DNA of 15,320 nucleotides from Caulobacteraceae bacterium (GTDB taxonomy: Bacteria; Pseudomonadota; Alphaproteobacteria; Caulobacterales; Caulobacteraceae): NCBI GenBank assembly GCA_947501315.1, contig CANMXH010000033.1:1-15320 (forward strand). The letters run 5' to 3'. Positions 6,696 to 13,675 of this stretch are shown here, piece by piece. Numbering within the stretch: position 1 is the stretch's first letter; each line of letters begins with the position of its first letter. The notes under the pieces were generated by a model. The model did not search any database. It saw nothing but the letters and a program-made list of their open reading frames with translations, and had not been told where the DNA came from. The translations under genes were made by a program, and so were the position numbers.

Positions 6696-6991
6696 GGCGG
6701 GGGCGGCCCGTCCGGGTCGGCGACGCCGTCGATCAACGCCCAGCCGGAGCCATCCGTCGCCACAAAGGTTTCCAGCGAGACCCATCGGCCATCCGACGCC
6801 CGCTCCCGATAACGACACCGCCACTCCGAGCCCTCTTCAGCGATGAAACTGCAGCGGACATCGCGGACATCGGGCGCTGCCCCCGAACGTGCCTGCGCGA
6901 TCAGCCCCTGAAGATGTCCTGCGCCGGGGCCCGGAGGCTGGCCGGGCGCGCAAGCGGAGAGCAGGGCGCAGGCGGTAACCGCAAGACGCAT
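6692..6991 (-). CDS. Small putative lipoprotein, unknown function
   Basis: A 99-residue protein with a short hydrophobic N terminus and a lipobox-like LSAC at residues 11-14 (Cys14), suggesting export and lipidation. The mature part has two further Cys (47 and 59), which could form a disulfide, a Trp-rich middle (EWRCRYRE, GRW, GSGWALID) and a Pro-rich end. I do not recognise a family. Its ATG overlaps the TAA of the upstream ubiquinone hydroxylase gene by one base (TAATG), so it is probably translated by coupling in a two-gene operon. It converges on the Trm112 gene with a 4-bp stop overlap (TTAG). No signal beyond this is visible; being real is supported by tight packing and the exported N terminus. 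Confidence 0.7.
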   Translation of the reverse strand: MRLAVTACALLSACAPGQPPGPGAGHLQGLIAQARSGAAPDVRDVRCSFIAEEGSEWRCRYRERASDGRWVSLETFVATDGSGWALIDGVADPDGPPPP

Positions 6992-8244
6992 TACAGCGTC
7001 TGCCCGGTCAGCAACCGCGGCAGGTCCCCCGTCGCGCCACCCGCTTCGTGCAGGAAGGCGCGGCGCAGGGGAGCGATGCGGTTGACTGCGGCGATGCCGA
7101 GGTTACGGGCCAGACGCACCGGCGCAATGTCGTTGGAGAACAGCCGGACAAAGCCGTCAAAGCCGGCAGCGAGGGCGGCATTGTCGAACCGGCGCCAGCG
7201 GGCATAGCGGTCCAGCACCGTCTCCGAGCCTATGTCCTCCCCCAGTCGCAGGGCCTCGACCAGCACCTCGGCGAGGGCGGCGGCGTCCTTCAGCCCCATA
7301 TTCAGCCCCTGGCCCGCGACCGGATGCACCGCATGGGCCGCGTCACCGATCAGGGCGGTGCGCGGCGCGGTCAGCTGATCGGCCAGTTGCAGGGAGAGGG
7401 GATAGACGAAGCGCGGCCCCACTACCGTGACATCTTCCAGAAAGTCGCCGAACCGCCGCATCAGGTGGGACTGGAAAGCCCCATCCGAGGCCGCCTGAAG
7501 CGCCTCGCCCCGCCGGGTCGATTCCGTCCAGACCAGGCTGGCCCGGCGCTGGGTCAGTGGCAGGATGGCGAAGGGGCCGGACGGCAGGAAATACTCATGG
7601 GCGACATTGCCGTGGTCCCGGCCGAGGGACACGGTCGCCACGACGCCGGTCTGTTCATAATCCCAGCCGACCGTCTCGATGCCGGCGGCCTTGCGCACCA
7701 GGGAGGCACGGCCTTCCGCACCCACCGTGAGCGGGGCTTCGATCATCGAGCCATCGGCGAGGAACACCCGCGAGGCCGCCGCCCCGACCTCAATACTGGC
7801 CACCGCCGCCGGGGCCCGCACTTCGATGCCCGCCGCCATCACAGCCTCCGAGAGCGCGACGCGGATACGGCGGTTTTCGACCAGATAGCCAAGCGGCTCA
7901 CCGTCAGTCCGGTCACCGATTTCATCAGCGTCGAAACGCAGGAAGGCGGAGGATTGCGAGCTCGACGCCGCCCCGGGCCGTCTTCCGTCAGTGACCAGAA
8001 TCCGGTCCATCCGGCAGGCGTGGGGCCGCAGGGCCGTGCCCATGCCGAGGGCGTCCAGCATGCGGAAGGTCGAGAAGGCGATGGCGGTAGACCGCCCGTC
8101 AAAGGTCGGTGCCAGCTGGGCGTCGAACGGCTGCGGATCGACGAGAACGACCCTCAGCCCGCCCTGCGCTGCGGCGAGCGCAAATGTCGCTCCGGCGAGG
8201 CCGGCACCGGCGATAATGACGTCATAACGGTCGGTCTGGCTCAT
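6991..8244 (-). CDS. UbiH/UbiF/COQ6-family FAD-dependent hydroxylase
   Basis: A 417-residue flavoprotein monooxygenase that hydroxylates the aromatic ring of ubiquinone precursors using FAD, NAD(P)H and O2, at the inner face of the cytoplasmic membrane. Motifs: Rossmann GAGLAG at 13-18 with acidic end near Asp36; DGRSTAIA (49-56) near the flavin; GAEGRAS (175-181), equivalent to the DG motif with Glu in place of the usual Asp; and GDAAHAVHPVAGQGLNMGL (300-318), the second FAD-binding motif with the UbiH-family HPxAGQGLN signature. Alphaproteobacteria may use UbiL or UbiM rather than UbiH/F/I for these steps, so the exact ring position cannot be assigned. It starts a minus-strand operon with the small lipoprotein and diverges from ftsK. 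Confidence 0.9.
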   Translation of the reverse strand: MSQTDRYDVIIAGAGLAGATFALAAAQGGLRVVLVDPQPFDAQLAPTFDGRSTAIAFSTFRMLDALGMGTALRPHACRMDRILVTDGRRPGAASSSQSSAFLRFDADEIGDRTDGEPLGYLVENRRIRVALSEAVMAAGIEVRAPAAVASIEVGAAASRVFLADGSMIEAPLTVGAEGRASLVRKAAGIETVGWDYEQTGVVATVSLGRDHGNVAHEYFLPSGPFAILPLTQRRASLVWTESTRRGEALQAASDGAFQSHLMRRFGDFLEDVTVVGPRFVYPLSLQLADQLTAPRTALIGDAAHAVHPVAGQGLNMGLKDAAALAEVLVEALRLGEDIGSETVLDRYARWRRFDNAALAAGFDGFVRLFSNDIAPVRLARNLGIAAVNRIAPLRRAFLHEAGGATGDLPRLLTGQTL

Positions 8245-8250
8245 GGGGCC

Positions 8251-8330
8251 GTTGTCGCGCCGCAGGAGCGGAACGTCCAGTGCGGCAGAGTGGCTGGTAA
8301 ACAGCCCTTTAACCCTCCCTGCGCGACAAC
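8251..8330. promoter_or_regulatory. Divergent control region between the Ubi hydroxylase and ftsK
   Basis: The 122-bp gap (8245-8366) must hold promoters for both directions. A perfect 10-bp inverted repeat, GTTGTCGCGC (8251-8260) and GCGCGACAAC (8321-8330), frames it. Inside are a small dyad GGCTG-N5-CAGCC (8292-8306) and GTAA-N8-TTAACC (8297-8314), which resembles a CtrA site (consensus TTAA-N7-TTAA) but with a wrong first half and one extra spacer base. A GGAG (8352-8355) lies 11 nt before the ftsK ATG. Regulatory meaning is inferred. Confidence 0.4.
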
Positions 8331-8366
8331 AGGCAACTGTCCCGTCCGTCCGGAGTTCGTCGCCGC

Positions 8367-10718
8367 ATGTCCGCCGCCCTCGCCATCGGCCAGCGCGCCT
8401 GGGTCAGCGCCCGCATCCTGTGGGGCGCGCCGGTCTCGGTGAAATTCCGCGGCGTGCTCCAGGCCCTGCTGGCAGCCCTGCTGCTGGTGGCCCTGATCTC
8501 ATGGAATCCTGCGGATCCCAGCCTGAACGCCGCATCGGGGGCCGCCCCGACCAACTGGCTGGGCCTGAACGGAGCCTTGTTCGCCGATCTTTTCATGCAG
8601 TCACTGGGTCTGGGTGCCTGGCCTGCCGCCATCCTGCTCATTGCCTTCGGACTGGCAGCCGCCATCGGCGACGCAATCCAGCAAAGGCTGAAACCCTCGC
8701 CGCTCAAGGCTCTGTCGGCCACGGGCGGCGTCCTCGCGCTTTCGGCGGCCCTGTCGGCCCTCGCTGCGCCGGCGGCCTGGCCGCTGGCTGCGGGCCTCGG
8801 CGGCCTGTGGGGTGACGCGACCGTCGGCGTGATCCATTGGATCTGCGAGGGCCTGCGCCTGCCCGGCGCGCCGGTCTTCGCCGGCCTGCTGTTCCTGCCG
8901 CTCGGCCTGTGGGGCATCGCCTATGCGATCGGCCTTCGACCTTCAGACCTTCATGAAGGCCTCGCCTGGGCCCGGGGTATCCGCAACCCGGCTCCACCGG
9001 CTCCCAAATCCAGACGCGCTCCCGCCAAGGCCTCGCCGCGCCCGCGTCCGGCCCTGGAACTGGACGACGGTCCCGTCGTGCTCGAACCGTCCCCGCCATG
9101 GGACACCCCGGCCCCCGTCCGTACGGCACCGGAACCCAAGGTCGCCGCGGCCAAGGCCCCGAAGCCACGCCGCGAGGCCGACGACAGCCAGGCCGCCTTC
9201 GACTTCGCCCGCCCCTCGACCGGTTTTGACCTGCCGCCCCTGTCCATGCTGACAAAGCCGGCCAAGCGCGTGGCCTCGGTCGATGAGGAGGCCCTGAAAC
9301 AGAACGCCAAGATGCTGGAGGGCGTGCTGCAGGAGTTCGGTGTGCGCGGCGTGATCGACCAGATTCGCCCGGGCCCCGTGGTTACCCTGTACGAACTGGT
9401 GCCTGCGCCCGGCGTGAAGCACGGCCGGGTCGTGGCCCTCAGCGACGACATCGCCCGCTCGATGTCCGCCCGCGCCTGCCGCATCTCGGTCGTGCCCGGT
9501 CGAAACGCCATCGGCATCGAACTGCCGAATGCGAAGCGCGAGACCGTCTATCTGCGCGACCTGCTGGCCTCGACCGAATACGACAAGCCGGCCCACCTGC
9601 TGCCCCTGGCCCTCGGCGAGACCATCGGCGGCGAACCCTATGTCGCCGATCTGGCGCGCATGCCCCACCTGCTGATCGCCGGCACCACCGGCTCGGGCAA
9701 GTCGGTCGGCGTCAATGCCATGATCCTGTCGATCCTCTACCGACACAGCCCGGCCGAGTGCCGCTTCATCATGATCGACCCCAAGATGCTGGAGCTGTCG
9801 GTCTATGACGGGATCCCGCACCTGCTGGCCCCGGTCGTCACCGATCCGAAGAAGGCGGTCGTCGCGCTGAAATGGACCGTGCGCGAGATGGAGGACCGCT
9901 ATCGCCGGATGTCCAAGCTCGGCGTGCGCAACATCGCCTCCTATAACGAGCGGGCCCGCGAGGCCGTGGCCAAGGGCGAGCATTTCGAGCGCACCGTCCA
10001 GACCGGCTTCGATGAACAGGGCCGTCCGGTCTATGAGTCGGAAAAAATCCGCCCCGAACCCCTGCCCTTCCTCGTCGTCGTCATGGACGAGATGGCCGAT
10101 CTGATGCTGGTCGCCGGCAAGGATGTGGAAGGTGCCGTCCAGCGTCTGGCCCAGATGGCCCGCGCCGCCGGCATCCACCTGATCATGGCTACCCAGCGCC
10201 CGTCGGTCGATGTCATCACCGGCACGATCAAGGCCAATTTCCCGACCCGGATTTCTTTCCAGGTGACCTCCAAGATCGACAGCCGCACCATCCTCGGCGA
10301 ACAGGGCGGCGAACAGCTGCTGGGCCAGGGCGACATGCTCTACATGGCCGGCGGTGGCCGCATCACCCGACTGCACGGGCCTTTCGTGACCGATCATGAG
10401 GTCGATGAGGTCTGCAAACACCTGCGCAGCCAGGGCGAGCCTGACTATCTCGACCTGATCACCGACGATCCGGACGGCGACGGCGACGCGGCCGGGTTCG
10501 ATGATGAGGGCGGCAGCTCGGGCGACGACCTCTATGATCGCGCCGTGGCGGTGGTCACCCGCGATCGCAAGGCCTCGACCAGCTACATCCAGCGCCGCCT
10601 GCAGATCGGCTACAACCGCGCCGCCTCCCTGATCGAGCGGATGGAGCAGGAAGGCGTGGTCAGCCCCGCCAATCACGCGGGCAAGCGGGATATTCTGGCT
10701 GGGCCGCCGCCGATGTAG
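8367..10718 (+). CDS. ftsK: FtsK DNA translocase
   Basis: A 783-residue septal DNA pump that moves chromosome ends, activates XerCD at dif and links segregation to division. The N-terminal part has four membrane segments (about 30-46, 81-100, 117-145, 168-190). A Pro/Ala-rich linker (about 200-300) follows, shorter than the E. coli one. The motor then begins: alpha domain with GPVVTLYELVPAPGVK; Walker A GTTGSGKSVG at 439-448 (Lys445); Walker B ending VVVMDE (Asp574, Glu575); ATQRPSVDVITGTIKANFP after it. The C-terminal winged-helix gamma domain spans 720-783 (YDRAVAVVTRDRKASTSYIQ region), which reads KOPS sites. All parts for an active hexameric translocase are present. ATG 8367 gives the usual cytoplasmic N-terminal tail. 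Confidence 0.97.
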   Translation: MSAALAIGQRAWVSARILWGAPVSVKFRGVLQALLAALLLVALISWNPADPSLNAASGAAPTNWLGLNGALFADLFMQSLGLGAWPAAILLIAFGLAAAIGDAIQQRLKPSPLKALSATGGVLALSAALSALAAPAAWPLAAGLGGLWGDATVGVIHWICEGLRLPGAPVFAGLLFLPLGLWGIAYAIGLRPSDLHEGLAWARGIRNPAPPAPKSRRAPAKASPRPRPALELDDGPVVLEPSPPWDTPAPVRTAPEPKVAAAKAPKPRREADDSQAAFDFARPSTGFDLPPLSMLTKPAKRVASVDEEALKQNAKMLEGVLQEFGVRGVIDQIRPGPVVTLYELVPAPGVKHGRVVALSDDIARSMSARACRISVVPGRNAIGIELPNAKRETVYLRDLLASTEYDKPAHLLPLALGETIGGEPYVADLARMPHLLIAGTTGSGKSVGVNAMILSILYRHSPAECRFIMIDPKMLELSVYDGIPHLLAPVVTDPKKAVVALKWTVREMEDRYRRMSKLGVRNIASYNERAREAVAKGEHFERTVQTGFDEQGRPVYESEKIRPEPLPFLVVVMDEMADLMLVAGKDVEGAVQRLAQMARAAGIHLIMATQRPSVDVITGTIKANFPTRISFQVTSKIDSRTILGEQGGEQLLGQGDMLYMAGGGRITRLHGPFVTDHEVDEVCKHLRSQGEPDYLDLITDDPDGDGDAAGFDDEGGSSGDDLYDRAVAVVTRDRKASTSYIQRRLQIGYNRAASLIERMEQEGVVSPANHAGKRDILAGPPPM

Positions 10719-10815
10719 CAGGCAACGTCGGAGTCCCCGCCGCGTTCGGGACCCGTCGTCCTCGCTTCGAAGCTGAACAGGGCTTCATCGGGGTGCCGGA
10801 ATATGGTCAGGCTCG

Positions 10816-10849
10816 CGTCATGCTGCCGCCACTCGCGGATCGCATGACG
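10816..10849. promoter_or_regulatory. Inverted repeat upstream of lolA
   Basis: CGTCATGC (10816-10823) and GCATGACG (10842-10849) form a perfect 8-bp dyad with an 18-bp spacer in the 192-bp ftsK-lolA gap. It could be an operator or an mRNA hairpin. No clear -35/-10 pair was found near it, and the rest of the gap shows no gene that I trust. Confidence 0.3.
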
Positions 10850-10894
10850 GCAAGACCAACAACCATCCTGACCCCGGCACACCCCCGGGATGAC

Positions 10895-10901
10895 GGAGGA
10901 G
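10895..10901 (+). promoter_or_regulatory. Ribosome binding site deciding the lolA start
   Basis: GGAGGAG ends 9 nt before ATG 10911. It lies inside the longer reading frame that could begin at ATG 10890, and so favours the shorter start, which also places the signal peptide at the very N terminus. Confidence 0.75.
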
Positions 10902-10910
10902 AAGACCCTG

Positions 10911-11543
10911 ATGACCGTCTCACGCCGCGCCTTTGCACTCGGAACCGCCGCCATTGCGGCCCTCGCCGCCATGCCTGCCGCCGCCCAGAGTGAACTGTCG
11001 GCCGAGGACCGTGCCGTTCTGGCCCAGGCCCAGACCTATCTGCAGGGGCTGACCTCGGCCCAGGGCAATTTTGTCGAGACCTCCGGCGTCCAGCGCCGTG
11101 AAGGCCGGTTCTGGCTGCAGCGCCCCGGCAAGATGCGGTTTGAGTACACCAGCCCGGCCGGCCTGCTGGTCGTGTCCGACGGGTCGAACGTCAAACGCTA
11201 TGACCCACGCCTCAATGTCTTCCGTCAGGTGCCGTTGGGCGCGACGCCCCTGTCGACCTTCCTGGCCCGTAATGTCCGCTTCGATCAGGGGGTGCGTATC
11301 GACCGGGTCACCCGGATGGCGTCGGGCGCCTTCGCCATCACCGCCCGCGACGCGCGCCGGCCGGACGAGGGCTCGGTGATCCTGTCCTTCGCGGGCAACC
11401 CCATTCGCCTGCATGAATGGACCATCCGCGACGCCCAGGGCGGCAGTACCCGGACCCAGCTGACCACCCTGACCCCGGCCTCCAACCTGGCCGCCAGCCT
11501 GTTCCAGCTGCGCGACCCGACCCGCCGCCCGGGCCGGAACTGA
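10911..11543 (+). CDS. lolA: Outer-membrane lipoprotein carrier protein LolA
   Basis: A 210-residue periplasmic chaperone that takes lipoproteins from LolCDE and carries them to the outer membrane. The signal peptide runs to about residue 25 (cleavage near PAAA-QS). The mature part shows the LolA pattern: a helical start (DRAVLAQAQTYLQGLTSAQG), GRFWLQRPGKMRFEY, LLVVSDGSNVKRYDPRLN, PLSTFLARNVRF and LTTLTPASNLAASLFQL. The signal begins with SRRAFALG, which resembles a twin-arginine motif (SRRxFLK). The start is ATG 10911 from the ribosome site. It follows ftsK in the same direction after 192 bp, an arrangement common in alphaproteobacteria. A weak hairpin, TTCGCC (11545-11550) with GGCGAA (11556-11561), lies just after the stop. 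Confidence 0.93.
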   Translation: MTVSRRAFALGTAAIAALAAMPAAAQSELSAEDRAVLAQAQTYLQGLTSAQGNFVETSGVQRREGRFWLQRPGKMRFEYTSPAGLLVVSDGSNVKRYDPRLNVFRQVPLGATPLSTFLARNVRFDQGVRIDRVTRMASGAFAITARDARRPDEGSVILSFAGNPIRLHEWTIRDAQGGSTRTQLTTLTPASNLAASLFQLRDPTRRPGRN

Positions 11544-11568
11544 TTTCGCCTGACGGGCGAACGACTGT

Positions 11569-11598
11569 TTGACATTTTTCGTCGACCGTGGCACTTTC
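11569..11598 (+). promoter_or_regulatory. Candidate promoter of the small RNA after lolA
   Basis: TTGACA (11569-11574) is a perfect sigma-70 -35 box. At 17-bp spacing lies CACTTT (11592-11597), a poor TATAAT match; alternatively GCACTTTC (11591-11598) partly fits the Caulobacter -10 pattern GCTANAWC. Transcription would begin near 11605. The strength comes from the -35 box plus the terminator about 110 bp on. Confidence 0.5.
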
Positions 11599-11604
11599 AT
11601 CACA

Positions 11605-11708
11605 GGTCGGCGGGAGCCGAACTGACCCGCTCCGGATTTCATCCCCTTCCCGGCGGCAAGAGAGACGAACCTTCCAGCGCCCGGTCCCCCCCGACCGGGC
11701 GCTTTTTT
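11605..11708 (+). ncRNA. Candidate small RNA between lolA and xth
   Basis: A stretch of ~104 nt between a promoter-like sequence and a very strong intrinsic terminator, with no credible reading frame of its own. Near the 5' end, GCGGGAGC (11610-11617) can pair with the later GACCCGCTCC segment (11624-11632) to make a first stem-loop. A single-stranded pyrimidine-rich part, ATCCCCTTCCC (11641-11651), could bind purine-rich ribosome sites, as the C-rich loops of other alphaproteobacterial trans-acting RNAs do. The terminator stem and T6 follow; such a U-tail would suit Hfq. I do not recognise the family. The alternative is that it is only the 3' UTR of lolA, or an RNA cleaved from it. The start point is an estimate. 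Confidence 0.55.
11677..11708 (+). terminator. Intrinsic terminator
   Basis: GCGCCCGGTC (11677-11686) and GACCGGGCGC (11693-11702) form a perfect 10-bp GC-rich stem with a C6 loop, followed at once by six T (11703-11708). It should end both the small RNA and any readthrough from lolA. Confidence 0.93.
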
Positions 11709-11734
11709 GTCGGGCGACAAAGTCGGCCTGGGGG

Positions 11735-11773
11735 CGCTATCGCTCGCGTCGCGGTCGCTCGCTGCTTGAGCGC
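11735..11773. repeat. 39-bp direct repeat, copy 1
   Basis: This is identical over 39 bp to 11782-11820, with only CTTTTTGA between the copies (period 47). Each copy begins CGCTATCGCTCGCG, ends GCTTGAGCGC, and has internal CGCTCGC duplications. Copy 1 ends in a weak CGCTC/GAGCG hairpin followed by CCTTTTT, a possible rudimentary terminator. No reading frame seems to depend on it. Confidence 0.9.
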
Positions 11774-11781
11774 CTTTTTGA

Positions 11782-11820
11782 CGCTATCGCTCGCGTCGCG
11801 GTCGCTCGCTGCTTGAGCGC
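11782..11820. repeat. 39-bp direct repeat, copy 2
   Basis: Second perfect copy of the unit at 11735-11773. Unlike copy 1 it is not followed by a T-run. It ends 17 bp before the large hairpin of the xth leader. Confidence 0.9.
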
Positions 11821-11836
11821 GAAGCTGTGCTTGCAC

Positions 11837-11885
11837 CCGGGGCGCGTCGGGTCGAGAAGGCGGAGCCTTCTGACCGCGCCCCCGG
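11837..11885 (+). other. Large hairpin abutting the xth start codon
   Basis: AGAAGGC-GGA-GCCTTCT (11855-11871) is a perfect 7-bp stem with a 3-base loop. Outside it, GTC pairs with GAC, and CCGGGGCGCG (11837-11846) pairs with CGCGCCCCCGG (11875-11885) with one extra C. The hairpin ends 5 nt before ATG 11891, occupying the place of a ribosome site; none is otherwise seen. It may restrict translation or be part of the repeat-rich insertion before xth. Confidence 0.65.
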
Positions 11886-11890
11886 AAACA

Positions 11891-12685
<795 letters not shown>

Positions 12686-12701
12686 AAGATCCGTTCGGGC
12701 C

Positions 12702-12887
12702 TCAGGCGACCCAGGTCCAGGCCACGTTAAGCACCCCTGACGCCACGATCACCAGCGGCCAGTCCGTCCTGAGGTCGCCGCCGGTCCCTGTGACAATCAA
12801 GGCCGTCAGGAGCGCCAGCACGAGCCATCGAAAGGCAAGCGGCCTCCAGAACCTCCGAATGTACGTCGCGCAGGTCATCGACTGCAT
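12702..12887 (-). CDS. Small two-helix membrane protein, unknown
   Basis: A 61-residue reading frame starting 16 bp after the cenR stop on the same strand. It has a basic N-terminal segment (IRRFWRPLAFR), a hydrophobic helix at about 19-34 (WLVLALLTALIV), a short polar turn (GGDLRTD) and a second helix at about 43-60 (WPLVIVASGVLNVAWTWV). This is a convincing helical hairpin with both ends probably cytoplasmic by the positive-inside rule. AAGG lies about 11 nt before the ATG. I do not recognise a family. Its place behind an envelope-regulator gene makes cotranscription likely. It may be a genuine small protein; the chance that it is a spurious frame is moderate. Confidence 0.6.
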   Translation of the reverse strand: MQSMTCATYIRRFWRPLAFRWLVLALLTALIVTGTGGDLRTDWPLVIVASGVLNVAWTWVA

Positions 12888-12903
12888 CGTCTGTCAGACC
12901 TTG

Positions 12904-13590
12904 TTACGGCTGCAGCCGGTACCCGCCCGCGTCCGTCAGCAGAAGCCGTGCCTGGCCCGGCTCTGGCTCGATCTTCTGGCGCAGGCGGTAGATGTGGGTT
13001 TCCAGGGTGTGGGTGGTGACCCCGGCGTTATAGCCCCAGACCTCAGTGAGCAGTTCCTCGCGTGACACGGCCTTGGCCCCGGCGCGGTACAGGTATTTGA
13101 GGATATTGGTTTCCTTCTCGGTCAGGCGGACCTTCTTCGCCTTGTCGTCGATCAGGACCTTGGCCGCCGGGCGGAACTCATAGGGTCCGATCCGGAAGAC
13201 CGCGTCCTCGGACTGTTCGTGGCTGCGCAGATGGGCGCGGATGCGGGCCAGCAGGACCGCAAACCGGAACGGCTTGGTCACATAGTCATTGGCCCCCGAC
13301 TCCAGCCCCAGGACGGTGTCGGAATCCGAGGACTGGCCGGTCAGCATGATGATCGGGGTCGAAACCCCGTCCTTGCGCAGCAGGCGGCAGGCCTCACGGC
13401 CGTCCATGTCGGGCAGGTCGACATCCAGCAGGATCAGGTCGGCCCGGACCTCGCGGCCCATGCGGACACCCTCGGTCGCGGTCGAGGCCTGAACCGGGCG
13501 AAACGCCTCGTGCAAGGCCAGCTGCTCGGCCAAGGCTTCGCGCAGGTCGTCGTCGTCGTCGATGATCAGGATGGTCTTGGGCGTAGGCAT
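12904..13590 (-). CDS. cenR: CenR-like OmpR-family response regulator
   Basis: A 228-residue DNA-binding response regulator. The receiver domain (about 5-120) has the acidic pocket in IIDDDDDL, the phosphoacceptor in LILLDVDLPDMDG (Asp56), the switch Thr in IMLTGQ (Thr84) and Lys106 in YVTKPF. The winged helix-turn-helix is at about 130-228 (LTEKETNILKYLYRAG, then TTHTLETHIYRLRQKIE). The sequence closely resembles what I recall of Caulobacter CenR, the essential regulator of cell-envelope integrity paired with the kinase CenK; no kinase is encoded nearby, as expected. ATG 13590 gives the conserved MPTPKTILIIDDD start. The frame extends to GTG 13656, but that start has its AAGGA too close. A TTTCA(C/G) array lies 61-85 bp upstream. 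Confidence 0.9.
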   Translation of the reverse strand: MPTPKTILIIDDDDDLREALAEQLALHEAFRPVQASTATEGVRMGREVRADLILLDVDLPDMDGREACRLLRKDGVSTPIIMLTGQSSDSDTVLGLESGANDYVTKPFRFAVLLARIRAHLRSHEQSEDAVFRIGPYEFRPAAKVLIDDKAKKVRLTEKETNILKYLYRAGAKAVSREELLTEVWGYNAGVTTHTLETHIYRLRQKIEPEPGQARLLLTDAGGYRLQP

Positions 13591-13650
13591 GGATACCAGA
13601 ATGGAGAGCGTTGCCCGATCCGCCAAGGGTTGGACCCGAAGCAGCGCGGA

Positions 13651-13675
13651 TTTCACTCCTTTCAGGGCGTTTCAG
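13651..13675. promoter_or_regulatory. Phased TTTCA(C/G) direct repeats upstream of cenR
   Basis: TTTCAC (13651-13656), TTTCAG (13660-13665) and TTTCAG (13670-13675) recur at 9- and 10-bp steps, about one DNA turn, the spacing typical of tandem OmpR-family binding sites. They overlap the end of yggS and lie 61-85 bp upstream of the cenR ATG. A self-regulatory site is an inference. Confidence 0.35.

Noticed and set aside
7048..8442. 464-residue plus-strand open frame opposite the Ubi hydroxylase
   Set aside because: Mirror frame of a well-conserved gene, running through the divergent promoter gap into ftsK; no recognisable motif.
8943..10676. 577-residue minus-strand open frame opposite ftsK
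   Set aside because: Follows exactly the codon structure of ftsK in the complementary frame; composition is that of a shadow (His/Gly/Asp-rich).
10673..10972. 99-residue minus-strand frame spanning the ftsK-lolA gap
   Set aside because: Overlaps the ftsK end and lolA signal peptide on the opposite strand, no clear ribosome site, no recognisable features; a small gene cannot be excluded.
11735..11820. The 39-bp repeats as a CRISPR array
   Set aside because: Only two units, the gap between them is 8 bp rather than a normal spacer, and no cas genes are near.
11588..11890. 101-residue N-terminal extension of xth
   Set aside because: Would translate through the small RNA, a strong terminator and the 39-bp repeats; ExoIII homology begins exactly at ATG 11891.
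13591..13656. 22-residue N-terminal extension of CenR from GTG
   Set aside because: Ribosome site too close to the GTG and no receiver homology before MPTPKTILII.
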